Shown piece after piece: positions 1 through 8,065 of a DNA stretch of 64,000 bases. A model generated the notes under the pieces. That model ran no database searches. It had not been told where the DNA came from and worked only from the letters and a program-made list of their open reading frames with translations. This stretch comes from Pseudoxanthomonas wuyuanensis (lineage in GTDB: Bacteria > Pseudomonadota > Gammaproteobacteria > Xanthomonadales > Xanthomonadaceae). The stretch covers positions 434,001-498,000 of the forward strand of contig NZ_OCND01000002.1 in the NCBI RefSeq assembly GCF_900215535.1. Reading direction: 5' to 3'. The stretch's first letter is position 1. Every line of letters begins with the position of its first letter. The translations under genes and the position numbers were made by a program.

Positions 1-317
1 CCCGGTTCGGTATCGCCGGCGCCTACCGCAAAGGTCTGCCCGACCAGCGTCTGATCGGCCAGCGAACCGAAGATCAGCCGGCTGCCCTGCAGGGTGAAGC
101 CGAGCAGCTTGACGAAGCCGGCGCTGAGCGCGTCGAACACCGCGGCGCCGAAAGGCGTCAGCAGCACGAAGCAGGCGATGACGATCTGCAACGCCACCCC
201 GGTCAGCACCAGCTTCCAGTCGACCGCACGGCGGTTGCTGGAAAACAGCCAGACAATGGCAAGCAGCACCGCCAGCCCGAACAGACCGAAGCCAATCCGC
301 CCCAAAACTTCCAGCAT
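1..317 (-). CDS. NupC-type concentrative nucleoside transporter (N-terminal part)
   Basis: The reverse strand reads from an ATG at 317 to the window edge, giving about 105 residues that begin MLEVLGRIGFGLFGLAVLLA. Two hydrophobic helices (about residues 5-24 and 36-55) flank the stretch SSNRRAVDWK, and the segment AGFVKLLGFTLQGSRLIFGS follows; this is the layout of the N-terminus of NupC/CNT proton- or sodium-coupled nucleoside symporters of the inner membrane. The remaining three quarters, with the nucleoside-binding core, lie outside the window, so substrate preference cannot be judged. It is transcribed in the same direction as the GDT1-family exporter upstream, with about 120 bp between them. 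Confidence 0.8.
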   Translation of the reverse strand, partial: MLEVLGRIGFGLFGLAVLLAIVWLFSSNRRAVDWKLVLTGVALQIVIACFVLLTPFGAAVFDALSAGFVKLLGFTLQGSRLIFGSLADQTLVGQTFAVGAGDTEP

Positions 318-440
318 GGATTCCCCGCAGCGCGTTGTTGTTATTCGAAGCGTCGCAGTCTAGCAGGCCGCGCCGGCCGCCCTTCCTGAACGGCGGCGCG
401 GCGCTTGCGGGCCGAACAATCAAGCAATTGCGTGCCGGCT

Positions 441-1010
441 CTAGACGCCATTCCAGCCGACCCAGATCGCCAGCGCCAGGAAGACCAGCGCCGCCACCGC
501 GTGGGCCAGCCGCAGCGGCAGCCGGTCGGCAAAACGATGACCCAGCCATACCACCGGCACATTGGCCAACAGCATGCCCAGCGTGGTGCCGGCGACGATC
601 TGCCACAGCGGCTCGTAGCGGGTCGCCAGCAACACCGTTGCCACCTGGGTCTTGTCGCCGATTTCGGCCAGGAAGAACGCCAGGCAGGTTGCGGTGAATG
701 CGCCGAAGGCCGGCAGCGCGGCGTCCTTTTCGTCCAGTTTGTCCGGTTTCAGTGTCCAGACGGCCACCGCCAGGAAGCTGGCCACCACGCCCCAGCGCAG
801 CCATTCGGGCGACAGCCAGCGCGACAGGCCGGCGCCCAGCCAGGCGGAAATGGCGTGATTGATCAGCGTTGCCGCCAGGATGCCCAGCGCGATCGGCCAG
901 GGTTTGCGGAAGCGCGCGGCCAGCAGCAGCGCCAGCAACTGGGTCTTGTCGCCGATTTCGGCCAACGCGACCGTGCCGGTGGAAACCAGCAAGGCTTGCA
1001 GGGAAAGCAT
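441..1010 (-). CDS. GDT1/TMEM165 family (UPF0016) divalent cation exporter, probably Mn2+
   Basis: A 189-residue polytopic membrane protein with two copies of the family signature E-x-G-D-K-(T/S): AEIGDKTQ at about residues 17-24 and 115-122, each at the start of a three-helix half. The inverted two-fold repeat is the hallmark of GDT1 transporters, which move Mn2+ (and Ca2+) out of the cytosol; bacterial members such as Vibrio MneA export manganese. The start was chosen at MLSLQALL because the signature helix begins there and GGAG (1017-1020 reversed) precedes it; the reading frame stays open further upstream, but that part is the leader RNA. The Mn2+ riboswitch upstream supports manganese as substrate. 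Confidence 0.9.
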   Translation of the reverse strand: MLSLQALLVSTGTVALAEIGDKTQLLALLLAARFRKPWPIALGILAATLINHAISAWLGAGLSRWLSPEWLRWGVVASFLAVAVWTLKPDKLDEKDAALPAFGAFTATCLAFFLAEIGDKTQVATVLLATRYEPLWQIVAGTTLGMLLANVPVVWLGHRFADRLPLRLAHAVAALVFLALAIWVGWNGV

Positions 1011-1084
1011 CAACAGCTCCGGGGCCGGGCATTCGCGTAAGCGAAGGCAAACGCCGCGCAGCCCGGCCCGGGACACGCAGCGTC

Positions 1085-1200
1085 TGCCTTCGGTCTTGCC
1101 CGATGGAAGCTTTACGCTTCGATCCCGTACGCCATGGCGATGGCCAAGTATGTTGACGCACGGTCCCGCACGCAACGGATGGGCTACTCCCCGGAAGGAA
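1085..1200 (-). promoter_or_regulatory. yybP-ykoY manganese riboswitch
   Basis: Read on the minus strand, the leader of the GDT1 gene contains GGGGAGTAG (1192-1184), then GTCAACATA (1157-1149), then GCAAGACCG (near 1098-1090), in the order and spacing of the conserved loops of the yybP-ykoY aptamer, which senses Mn2+. The closing helix P1 can be seen: CCTTCC at 1198-1193 pairs with GAAGG at 1091-1087. The 3' strand of P1 also pairs with a downstream stretch (1054-1043), giving an alternative hairpin that would compete with the aptamer. Such leaders are known in front of mntP, P-type ATPases and UPF0016/GDT1 exporters, which matches the gene here. Confidence 0.85.
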
Positions 1201-1288
1201 GAGCGCGCATTGTACAAGCCCGGCTGCAGGCGTGGGTAAACTCTTCTCATTCCATCGTGACGCGCCGCCGCCGGCCGTGGAGTCCGCC

Positions 1289-2260
1289 ATGCAGTACCGC
1301 CGCCTGGGTTCGTCCGGTTTGCCATTGTCCGCACTGTCGTTCGGCGCCTGGATGACCCTGGGCCACCGGGTGGACCGCGAACGGGCGCGCGAACTGATCG
1401 CCGCCGCGCGCGACCACGGCGTCAATTTTTTCGACAATGCCGAAACCTATGCGCATGGCGAGGCCGAGCGGGTCATGGGCGATGCCCTTCATGAACTGCG
1501 CATGCCGCGCGATAGCTACTGCGTCTCCAGCAAGGTCTATTTCGGCGCGGTCGATCGCCCGGCGCCAACCCAGCGCGGGCTGTCGCGCAAGCATGTGGTC
1601 GAAGCCTGCCACGCGGCGTTGAAGCGGCTGCGGGTGGACTATCTGGATCTGTATTTCTGCCACCGTCCGGACCCGGACACGCCCATCGAGGAAACGGTAT
1701 GGGCGATGGACGATCTGATCCGGCAGGGCAAGGTGCTGTACTGGGGCACGTCGGAATGGCCGGCGGCGCAGATCCGCGAAGCGGCCAGGATCGCCCGTGC
1801 CCATCATCTGCACCGGCCGACGATGGAGCAGCCGCAGTACAACCTGCTGCACCGGCAGCGGGTGGAACTGGAATACGCCCCGCTGTACGCCGAACTGGGA
1901 TTGGGTACGACCACCTGGTCGCCGTTGGCCTCGGGGCTGCTGACCGGCAAGTACGACCAGGATTTCGGTACGCAGACCCGGCTCGGCGAACCGGAACACG
2001 GCTGGCTGCAGAAGCTGGTCGTCGGCGACAGCGGCCAACGCCGGCTCGAGCGCGCCCGCGGTTTTGCCGCGGTGGCCGCAGAGGTCGGCGAACGCCCGGC
2101 CCCGCTGGCGATCGCCTGGTGCCTGCGCAATCCGAACGTGTCGACCGTCGTGCTGGGCGCCAGCCGCTTGCCGCAACTGCTGGAAAACCTGTCGGCGCTG
2201 GATCTGGTGCAGCGCTATGACGATGCCGTCTGGGCGCGGCTGGAAGCGGCGGTCGGCTGA
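1289..2260 (+). CDS. Aldo/keto reductase, Kv-beta-like
   Basis: A 323-residue NADPH-dependent aldo/keto reductase, expected to be a cytosolic (beta/alpha)8 barrel. The catalytic tetrad is visible: D49 and Y54 in NFFDNAETYAHGE, K82 in SSKVYFG and H125 in YFCHRPDPD. The C-terminal part carries the cofactor-binding segment WSPLASGLLTGKY and, near the end, IAWCLRNPNVSTVVLGAS. Length and spacing match the voltage-gated potassium channel beta-subunit/YghZ branch. The ATG at 1289 starts directly at the conserved MQYRRLGSSGL; an earlier in-frame codon at 1232 would only add leader sequence. It stands alone between the divergent GDT1 gene and the haem operon. The physiological substrate cannot be inferred. 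Confidence 0.9.
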   Translation: MQYRRLGSSGLPLSALSFGAWMTLGHRVDRERARELIAAARDHGVNFFDNAETYAHGEAERVMGDALHELRMPRDSYCVSSKVYFGAVDRPAPTQRGLSRKHVVEACHAALKRLRVDYLDLYFCHRPDPDTPIEETVWAMDDLIRQGKVLYWGTSEWPAAQIREAARIARAHHLHRPTMEQPQYNLLHRQRVELEYAPLYAELGLGTTTWSPLASGLLTGKYDQDFGTQTRLGEPEHGWLQKLVVGDSGQRRLERARGFAAVAAEVGERPAPLAIAWCLRNPNVSTVVLGASRLPQLLENLSALDLVQRYDDAVWARLEAAVG

Positions 2261-2302
2261 GTTGCCGCCTGCCGGGCTGCCGCTGGGCGACTATTGACTA
2301 AG

Positions 2303-2321
2303 TAATGAGAATCATTATCAT
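2303..2321. promoter_or_regulatory. Fur box upstream of hemP
   Basis: The 19 bases TAATGAGAATCATTATCAT match the Fur consensus GATAATGATAATCATTATC closely, including an uninterrupted AATCATTATC half. It lies about 30 bp before the hemP start codon, so iron-loaded Fur should repress the whole haem uptake operon. The assignment rests on motif similarity and on the iron-related genes downstream. Confidence 0.85.
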
Positions 2322-2351
2322 CTGAATCCGTTCCGCCACGGAGCTACCCGG

Positions 2352-2552
2352 ATGACCGCACGCATCACCCATCTGCCCACTGCCGAAACCCTGTCGCTGC
2401 GCGCCCGCAGCGCGCCGCAACCGCAACCCGCCGATGAGGCCCTGGACAGCGACAGCCTGCTCAAGGGCCGCCGCGAGATCCTGATCCGCCACGGCGACCG
2501 GGTTTACCGGCTGCGCCACACCAGCAACGACAAGCTCATTCTGACCAAGTAG
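2352..2552 (+). CDS. hemP: Haemin uptake protein HemP
   Basis: A 66-residue small cytosolic protein whose second half, LLKGRREILIRHGDRVYRLR followed by KLILTK, is the HemP family core. The family lies next to haem receptors in many Proteobacteria; in rhizobia and Burkholderia a relative (HmuP) acts as an activator of haem receptor expression, and that role is likely here by analogy only. It is the first gene after the Fur box and is followed 134 bp later by the TonB receptor, with a perfect stem-loop in between. The charged linker of about 35 residues before the core is not conserved in any way I recognise. Confidence 0.92.
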   Translation: MTARITHLPTAETLSLRARSAPQPQPADEALDSDSLLKGRREILIRHGDRVYRLRHTSNDKLILTK

Positions 2553-2574
2553 GTCCGGCAGGTCGCCACACCAC

Positions 2575-2598
2575 CGACTGCGGCAAAGACCGCAGTCG
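2575..2598 (+). promoter_or_regulatory. Intercistronic stem-loop between hemP and the haem receptor
   Basis: CGACTGCGG (2575-2583) and CCGCAGTCG (2590-2598) form a perfect 9-bp stem with a 6-nt loop. No T-run follows, so it is not a simple intrinsic terminator. It may stabilise the hemP end of the transcript or set the ratio between hemP and the receptor. The structure is direct; the role is a guess. Confidence 0.55.
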
Positions 2599-2686
2599 TC
2601 GGTCCAGGTGCGACCGGCCAAGTCATCTCTCCCCCTGGGCGCCAGCCATCGTCACGCCAGCCCGCCAGGCAATCTGCCAAGGAACC

Positions 2687-4930
2687 GTGAAAGCGATGCG
2701 CTATACCCTTTTGACGTCGGCCCTGTGGCTGGCGCTGGCCGCGACTGCGCGGGCCGATACCGCTGCCGATGCCGCCGACGCGCCAATGCACGAATTCGAC
2801 CGCGTGCAGGTCACCGCCACCCGCACCGAACGCGCCGTCGCCGATGTGCCCAACACGGTCGATGTGATCGACCGCGAGCAGATGGACGACCGGCTGATCC
2901 GCAACATCAAGGACCTGGTCCGCTACGAGCCGGGCGTGTCGGTGACCTCCAGCTTCGGCCGCTTCGGTCTGGGCGGTTTCCGCATCCGCGGGCTGGAAGG
3001 CAACCGGGTACGTATCCAGACCGACGGCATCCCGGTATCGGACGCGTTCTCCATCGGCAGTTTTTCCAACGCCAACCGCAACTTCGTCGATCTGGATACG
3101 CTCAAGCGCGTGGAAATCGTGCGCGGGCCGACCAGTTCGCTGTATGGCTCCGATGCGTTGGGCGGCGTGGTCTCGTTCATCAGCAAGGATCCTTCGGACT
3201 ACCTGAAGGACGGCAAGGACGCCTACTTCGGTTTCAAGCTGGGCTACGAAGGCAGCTGGGACGGTTTGTTCGGCGGCGCTACCGCAGCCTTCGGCGGCGA
3301 GCGCTGGAGCGGTCTGGTGGCGGTCGGCCACCGCCAGGGCAAGGCAACCGAGAACCAGGGCGATGTCGGCGGCGTCGGCGCCGCGCGCACCCGGCCCAAC
3401 CCGCAGGAGCGCGATGGCCGCAGCCTGCTGACCAAGCTGGTGTTCGCGCCCAGCGAAAGCCAGCGGTTCAAGCTGACCGTGGAAGGCAACGAGGACAGCA
3501 CCGACACGGATGTGCTGACCGCACATACCAACCGCGCCGAGCAGCCCGCGGCCACCGCGTGGGTGGACTCGCAGACCGCGCGCGACCGCCAGACACGCGC
3601 CCGCGCATCGTTCGCGCACGAGATGGATGCGGTCGGAGCCGGTTTCGCCGACAGCCTGGATTGGCAAATCTACCGCCAGGACAGCGAGACCACCCAGTAC
3701 ACGCGCGAGGAGCGCACCCTGCCGGCACCGACCCTGCGGGACATCAGGGAGCGCGAATTCAACTTCGACCAGCGCACATACGGCCTGCAGGCCAACGTCC
3801 GCAAGGGCTTTTCCACCGGCAGCGCGCAGCACGATCTGGCCTATGGACTGGACGTCGCCCGGGCCGAAACGCGGCAGAAGCGCGACGGCCTGCGCACCTT
3901 CCCGCTGACCGGCGCGAGCACGCCTGCGATGCTGCCGGACGTGTTTCCGGTACGCGACTTCCCGATCAGCAAGACCACCACCGCGGCGCTGTACGTGCAG
4001 GACGAAATCGCATTCGCCGACGGCCGCCTGCGCCTGGTGCCGGGCGTGCGCGTGGATCATTACCGGCTGAAGCCGGAGGTCGACAACATCTTCGCCGAGG
4101 ACAATCCCGGCGTCGCCGCCAGCGATGTCAGCGAGACCAGCGTGTCGCCCAAGCTGGGCATGGTCTGGCACTTCAACGGCGACTGGTCGCTGTTCGGCGG
4201 CTATGCGCGCGGCTTCCGCTCGCCGCCGTACAACGATGTCAACATCGGCTTCACCAATGTCATGTTCGGCTACACCGCCATCGCCAACCCGGATCTGAAG
4301 CCGGAAACCAGCGACGGGGTGGAACTTGGCCTGCGCTTCTCGGGCGGAGCGGTCTACGCCAGCCTGGCCGGCTACTACAACCGCTACGACGACTTCATCG
4401 ACTCGATGCGATTGATCGGACGCAACGCGGACGGATTGTGGGTCTACCAGTCGCAGAACATCGCCGAGGCGGAAATCTACGGCGCCGAACTGAAAGCCGG
4501 CGTCGATCTGGGCAGGCTGTCCGAAACCTGGGATGGCTGGTCGCTGCGCGGCGCGGCGGCCTGGTCGCGCGGGCAGGACAAGACCGATGACGTGCCGCTG
4601 GACAGTGTGGATCCGCTGACCGCGACGCTGGGACTGGCGTACGGGCGCGGCGTCTGGGGTGCGGAACTGGCCGGCCGCTTCGTCGACCGCAAGCGTCGGG
4701 TTTCCGACGCGGAGCAGTATTACCGCCAGGGCGGCTATGCGGTGCTGGATCTGTTCGCGCACTGGAACTTCGCCCCCGGCGCACGCTTCAACGTTGGCGT
4801 TTTCAATCTGGCCGACCGCAAGTACTTCGATGCCGGCGACATCGCCTTGGTCAGCGCCGGCAGTGCCGTGCTGGATCGCTACAGCAGCCCCGGCCGCAAC
4901 CTGTCCGCCAGCCTGTCGGTGGAGTGGTAG
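2687..4930 (+). CDS. TonB-dependent haem/haemoglobin receptor
   Basis: A 747-residue outer-membrane receptor. A signal peptide (about residues 1-23, cleavage near TARA-DT) is followed by the TonB-box/plug region: VQVTATRTERAVADVP, then FRIRGLEGNRVRIQTDGIPV, and VEIVRGPTSSLYGSDALGG. The rest is a beta-barrel with the common motif NPDLKPETSDGVELG, ending in an aromatic residue (SLSVEW). The plug and size agree with the TonB-dependent haemoglobin/haemin receptor family, which brings haem into the periplasm using ExbBD-TonB energy. Position after the Fur box and hemP supports haem rather than siderophore uptake. No periplasmic binding protein or ABC transporter for haem is in the window, so the inner-membrane step must be encoded elsewhere. 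Confidence 0.9.
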   Translation: MKAMRYTLLTSALWLALAATARADTAADAADAPMHEFDRVQVTATRTERAVADVPNTVDVIDREQMDDRLIRNIKDLVRYEPGVSVTSSFGRFGLGGFRIRGLEGNRVRIQTDGIPVSDAFSIGSFSNANRNFVDLDTLKRVEIVRGPTSSLYGSDALGGVVSFISKDPSDYLKDGKDAYFGFKLGYEGSWDGLFGGATAAFGGERWSGLVAVGHRQGKATENQGDVGGVGAARTRPNPQERDGRSLLTKLVFAPSESQRFKLTVEGNEDSTDTDVLTAHTNRAEQPAATAWVDSQTARDRQTRARASFAHEMDAVGAGFADSLDWQIYRQDSETTQYTREERTLPAPTLRDIREREFNFDQRTYGLQANVRKGFSTGSAQHDLAYGLDVARAETRQKRDGLRTFPLTGASTPAMLPDVFPVRDFPISKTTTAALYVQDEIAFADGRLRLVPGVRVDHYRLKPEVDNIFAEDNPGVAASDVSETSVSPKLGMVWHFNGDWSLFGGYARGFRSPPYNDVNIGFTNVMFGYTAIANPDLKPETSDGVELGLRFSGGAVYASLAGYYNRYDDFIDSMRLIGRNADGLWVYQSQNIAEAEIYGAELKAGVDLGRLSETWDGWSLRGAAAWSRGQDKTDDVPLDSVDPLTATLGLAYGRGVWGAELAGRFVDRKRRVSDAEQYYRQGGYAVLDLFAHWNFAPGARFNVGVFNLADRKYFDAGDIALVSAGSAVLDRYSSPGRNLSASLSVEW

Positions 4931-4935
4931 CGGCG

Positions 4936-5583
4936 ATGGCCGGCGTGTTGCGGGCAGAGGCGTCCGGCGCCGCCGCCAAGACGCCGCCGGACTTGCCGAA
5001 ACCGCAGCTGCTGGCCGCACTGGGCACGGTGCTGTGCCTGTACCGGCCCCAGCATGGCGGTGAACTGAGCGGCTGGACGCAGGCGGTACGTGCGGAGGTG
5101 CGCGCCGGCGTCGACAGCGACGGCCTGTGCGAAAGCCTGCTGTTCTTCGATGGCGAAGGCCGTTGTTGCTGGCGCCTGTACCTGTTGCCGGACAGCGACT
5201 TTCTGGCCTGGGACAGGTTGCTGGCGACGCTGCCGCCTTGCCGCGAAGCGGAAGCGGCCGGCGGCATAGGCGAGCGCCTGTGGCGAAGGCTGGCCGGTCG
5301 CCTGCTCGGCGAGAAATGGCGCGCGTCCGCATTGCGTCTGCATCTGTTGCACAACCCGGCCGGGCCGTGGGCGCTGGCCGCCAGCCCTGCGCGGATATCG
5401 CCGTTGGGCGCGACCACCGCCCGCCGCATCCTGCTGGCCGAAGGCTCCGAAGGGGAACTGCCGGTGGACGACTGCTGTTGCGCAGGCGCTGCGGCGCGTA
5501 CGGCATCCGCGCGAACAACCTCAACTCCCGATGCTGGCAACGCCGGCACCTGGGTCATCCCCAACCAGAGAACGCAACCATGA
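4936..5583 (+). CDS. Unknown protein of the haem uptake operon
   Basis: A 215-residue protein that I do not recognise with confidence. It begins 5 bp after the receptor stop and its own stop overlaps the next gene by ATGA, so it is translationally embedded in the haem operon. No signal peptide or membrane helix is visible, suggesting the cytosol. Features: a W/C-rich segment CCWRLYLLPDSDFLAWDRLL, a basic stretch LWRRLAGRLLGEKWRASALR, and a C-terminal DDCCCAGAAARTA with three adjacent cysteines followed by a low-complexity tail. A GTG at 4924 overlapping the receptor stop is an alternative start. A haem-handling role (trafficking or degradation) is inferred only from location. Confidence 0.7.
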   Translation: MAGVLRAEASGAAAKTPPDLPKPQLLAALGTVLCLYRPQHGGELSGWTQAVRAEVRAGVDSDGLCESLLFFDGEGRCCWRLYLLPDSDFLAWDRLLATLPPCREAEAAGGIGERLWRRLAGRLLGEKWRASALRLHLLHNPAGPWALAASPARISPLGATTARRILLAEGSEGELPVDDCCCAGAAARTASARTTSTPDAGNAGTWVIPNQRTQP

Positions 5584-6545
5584 AACTGCCGCTAGCCATG
5601 TCCGCCCTGCTGGGCATCTGTTCGCCCGTCCTTGCCGCATCGCCCGGGGCGGACGATGCTGCCCGCGATCGCCGGTCGATCTTGGCGATGCAGGGCGAAT
5701 ACCTGGTCGACTTCGCGTTCGACGAAACCGTGCTGCTGAAGCCCGGTTACCAGCGCCAGCCGGCGATGCGCAGCGGCGGCGACGAGACCGTCATCGTCGT
5801 CGAGGATTCATCGGTCGACGGCGTACCGAAGAAAATCGTGCTGCAGCACATTCTGGTCGATCCCAAGAGCGGCCATGTCACCAAGCATTGGCGGCAGGAC
5901 TGGACGTATCAGGCGCGGCAACGCTTCGAGTTCACCGCCGATCAGACCTGGCAGGTGCGCGCCATTCCGGCCGGCCTCGCCGACGGTGCCTGGACCCAGT
6001 GCGTCTATGAAGTCAGCGATGCGCCGCGCTACTGCGGCAGCGGGCGCTGGGAATACGCCAACGGCATCGCCAGTTGGACCAGCGACCCGAGCTGGCGGCC
6101 GTTGCCGCGGCGCGAATACACCAAGCGCAGCGACTACAACGCGCTGTCGGTGGTCAACCGGCACACCCTGACGCCCAACGGATGGACCCACGAGCAGTTC
6201 AACACCAAGGTGCTGCGCAAGCCGGATGGCAGCCACGAGGAGATCGCGCGCGAGTTCGGTTTCAACGACTACCAGAAGACCAGCGAAACCGACTTCAGGC
6301 CCGCCTACGATTACTGGAATGCGACCCGGGACTACTGGGCCAAGGTGCGCGGCCACTGGGACCGTTACCTGGATCAGGCCCCAGGCGTGCACCTGAAGAC
6401 CAAGGTCGACGGCATGGCGATGATCGTTCCGTTGTTCACCCAGGCCGGCGATGTGCAGGCCGGCAAATCGGTCGCCGATGCCGACATCGCTGCCGTGTTC
6501 GAACAATGGGTCGAACCTGCGCCGGCGGCGTCGGCGGCGCGCTGA
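5580..6545 (+). CDS. DUF6607-like exported protein, last gene of the haem operon
   Basis: A 321-residue protein with a signal peptide (MKLPLAMSALLGICSPVLAA). The mature part is rich in aromatic residues and has WTYQARQRFEFTADQTWQVR, QCVYEVSDAPRYCGSGRWEY and the tail PLFTQAGDVQAGKSVADADI; I recall this pattern from the DUF6607 family of periplasmic proteins often found beside TonB haem receptors. Biochemical function is not established as far as I know. The ATG overlaps the previous stop as ATGA, so its expression is coupled to the haem genes. It is followed by a repeat dyad that may end the operon. The reading frame is open further upstream, but that part is an overlap with the preceding gene. 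Confidence 0.75.
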   Translation: MKLPLAMSALLGICSPVLAASPGADDAARDRRSILAMQGEYLVDFAFDETVLLKPGYQRQPAMRSGGDETVIVVEDSSVDGVPKKIVLQHILVDPKSGHVTKHWRQDWTYQARQRFEFTADQTWQVRAIPAGLADGAWTQCVYEVSDAPRYCGSGRWEYANGIASWTSDPSWRPLPRREYTKRSDYNALSVVNRHTLTPNGWTHEQFNTKVLRKPDGSHEEIAREFGFNDYQKTSETDFRPAYDYWNATRDYWAKVRGHWDRYLDQAPGVHLKTKVDGMAMIVPLFTQAGDVQAGKSVADADIAAVFEQWVEPAPAASAAR

Positions 6546-6611
6546 CGCGCTTCGAGCCTGCTCTTCGGAAGGAATCGCCTTTCTTGAGGGTGAGGGGAAG
6601 TAGAGCCTCCC

Positions 6612-6681
6612 TGTGGGAGCGACGTAAGTCGCGATGAAGCTTTCCCGGTATAGCCTCATCGCGACTTACCTCGCTCCCACA
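6612..6681. repeat. REP-like palindromic dyad, copy 1
   Basis: Two inverted arms, TGTGGGAGCGACGTAAGTCG (from 6612) and its near-complement CGACTTACCTCGCTCCCACA (to 6681), enclose about 18 bp. Each arm also contains a small internal dyad (GCGAC..GTCGC). The same unit occurs at 20078-20147 and 56601-56668, with a degenerate copy at 25105-25163. This copy sits between the converging haem operon and the PDZ-protein gene. Confidence 0.85.
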
Positions 6682-6790
6682 AAAATTTTTTAGGCTTCGG
6701 AATTTCTTTCCCGAACCCGGAAACCTGTCCAGGAACCGATGGCCACCGACCTCCTCGTAAAGACTTTTCTCGCTGGAGGAGCCCCCCCCC

Positions 6791-6823
6791 CAAAAAAAAA
6801 AGCCCCCGCGGGCCGCGGGGGAG
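6791..6823 (-). terminator. Rho-independent terminator of the sigma/anti-sigma/PDZ operon
   Basis: On the minus strand a GC-rich hairpin (CTCCCCCGCGG / CCGCGGGGG, 6823-6803) is followed at once by ten T (6801-6792). It lies about 55 bp after the stop codon of the PDZ gene. A run of ten G (minus strand) continues beyond the T-run, making an unusual homopolymer pair. Confidence 0.85.
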
Positions 6824-6875
6824 TAGGGGAATGGACAGCTTTCTGGTTGTTCGCTTCTGATCGTTCCGGCTCTGT

Positions 6876-8036
6876 TCAAAGCGCTCTGCCAGCGGCAATC
6901 GACATCCGTTGGGTGATGCGAGCGGATGGCAGCGAGCCCGCGCTTGGCGCCGCCGCCGGCTTCGGCGCAACCGGTGGTGCCGGCGGTGCAGGCGGCGCGG
7001 GCGGGACAGCAGGCAATGGAATCCGCAATGGCATTGCCTTGGGAATGGTGATGCGCACATTGCCGGCGCGGCGGTCGCGCAGGTATTCGACTCCCAACTG
7101 GCTGTCGGCCGGACGGCCGCGCAAGGCATTCATCACCTCGCGCGGTGTGGATACCGGCTTGCCATCGACCTTGCGGATCACATCGCCAGGTTGCAGTCCT
7201 TCCAGTTCCGGACCGGTCGACAGCACCAGCACGCCGCGGTCGGCGCCGAAGTAGCGGCCCAGCTGCGGATCCAGCGACGCCAGATTGAGTCCGTTCCAGC
7301 GGAACGCTTCGGTCAGCGCCGGCAGCAGGCAGTCCTTGCCATTGCAGGCGGGGTTGCCGAGGCGTTGCAGCTCCTGCTGCACTTCCGGGACGATGCCCAG
7401 CGTCAGCGCAGGGATGTCGATGTCCAGTTCGTCGAGCGAGGCCAGGCTGCCGCGGACCTGCTCTGCCAGCGCCTGCGCATCCAGCGCAGCCACTGCATCA
7501 TTGCCGAAGTTGAACACCATCACCGGCTGGCCGATTTCCGGCACGACCTGGACGGTGCGCTCGCGGCCATCGCGGCGATAGGTCAGCGAAATCGGCGAGC
7601 CGGCTTTCAGGTCGGCCAGTTCGGCGCGTGCGCGTTCGCTGCGCTGCTCGCCGCTATCGCCCTGGATGGCCTTGCCGCCGATACGCAGCAGCTGATCGCC
7701 GGCCTTTAGGCCGGCTTTGGCCGCGCCGCTGTCCGGCGTCACCCCGGTGACGCGGACGCCCGCCTCGGGGTCGGGCGCCAGCAATACGCCGATGACCGGC
7801 TTGCGTTCGATGCTGCGCTCGAACGCCATCGCCGCGCCGCGCCGGCCGGCGCCGCCCGACAGTTCGGCGACCCGTTTGGCGGCGCGCTGCAGTTCGGCGC
7901 GGGCGGCGGCCAGCTCCTGCCGGCGCGTGGCGTCGGCGGTGTCCTGGCTGCGCACGGCCGGCGCCAGCAACAGGCCCGCCGACAGCAGACTGGCCGACAG
8001 CAGCGAGACGGAAAGAAAGGAGTGGCGAAGTTTCAT
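6876..8036 (-). CDS. Periplasmic protein with two PDZ domains
   Basis: A 386-residue exported protein: signal peptide to about residue 30 (VRSQD), a short helical segment rich in A/E/R (36-60), PDZ1 about 78-166 (SGAAKAGLKAGDQLLRIGGK), PDZ2 about 255-332 (LEGLQPGDVIRKVDGKPVST), and a proline/alanine tail with repeated PPAPPAPP (344-360). No trypsin-like or metalloprotease catalytic motif is present, so it is not a Deg protease. Two cysteines (231, 236) lie between the domains. It is the last gene of an operon with an ECF sigma factor and its anti-sigma factor, starting 29 bp after the latter, so it may be a sensor, adaptor or main target of that sigma factor. ATG at 8036 follows directly on an exported-protein start; upstream reading frame is the anti-sigma gene in another frame. 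Confidence 0.85.
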   Translation of the reverse strand: MKLRHSFLSVSLLSASLLSAGLLLAPAVRSQDTADATRRQELAAARAELQRAAKRVAELSGGAGRRGAAMAFERSIERKPVIGVLLAPDPEAGVRVTGVTPDSGAAKAGLKAGDQLLRIGGKAIQGDSGEQRSERARAELADLKAGSPISLTYRRDGRERTVQVVPEIGQPVMVFNFGNDAVAALDAQALAEQVRGSLASLDELDIDIPALTLGIVPEVQQELQRLGNPACNGKDCLLPALTEAFRWNGLNLASLDPQLGRYFGADRGVLVLSTGPELEGLQPGDVIRKVDGKPVSTPREVMNALRGRPADSQLGVEYLRDRRAGNVRITIPKAMPLRIPLPAVPPAPPAPPAPPVAPKPAAAPSAGSLPSARITQRMSIAAGRAL

Positions 8037-8065
8037 GCTGACCTCATGACTGGTGCGCTTTCGGT

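Noticed and set aside
2504-5524. A 1006-codon open frame opposite the haem receptor
   Set aside because: Antisense shadow of a real gene with signal peptide and TonB-receptor motifs on the plus strand.
6782-6801. C10/A10 tract as a phase-variation site
   Set aside because: It is outside any gene and works as the T-run of a terminator on the minus strand.
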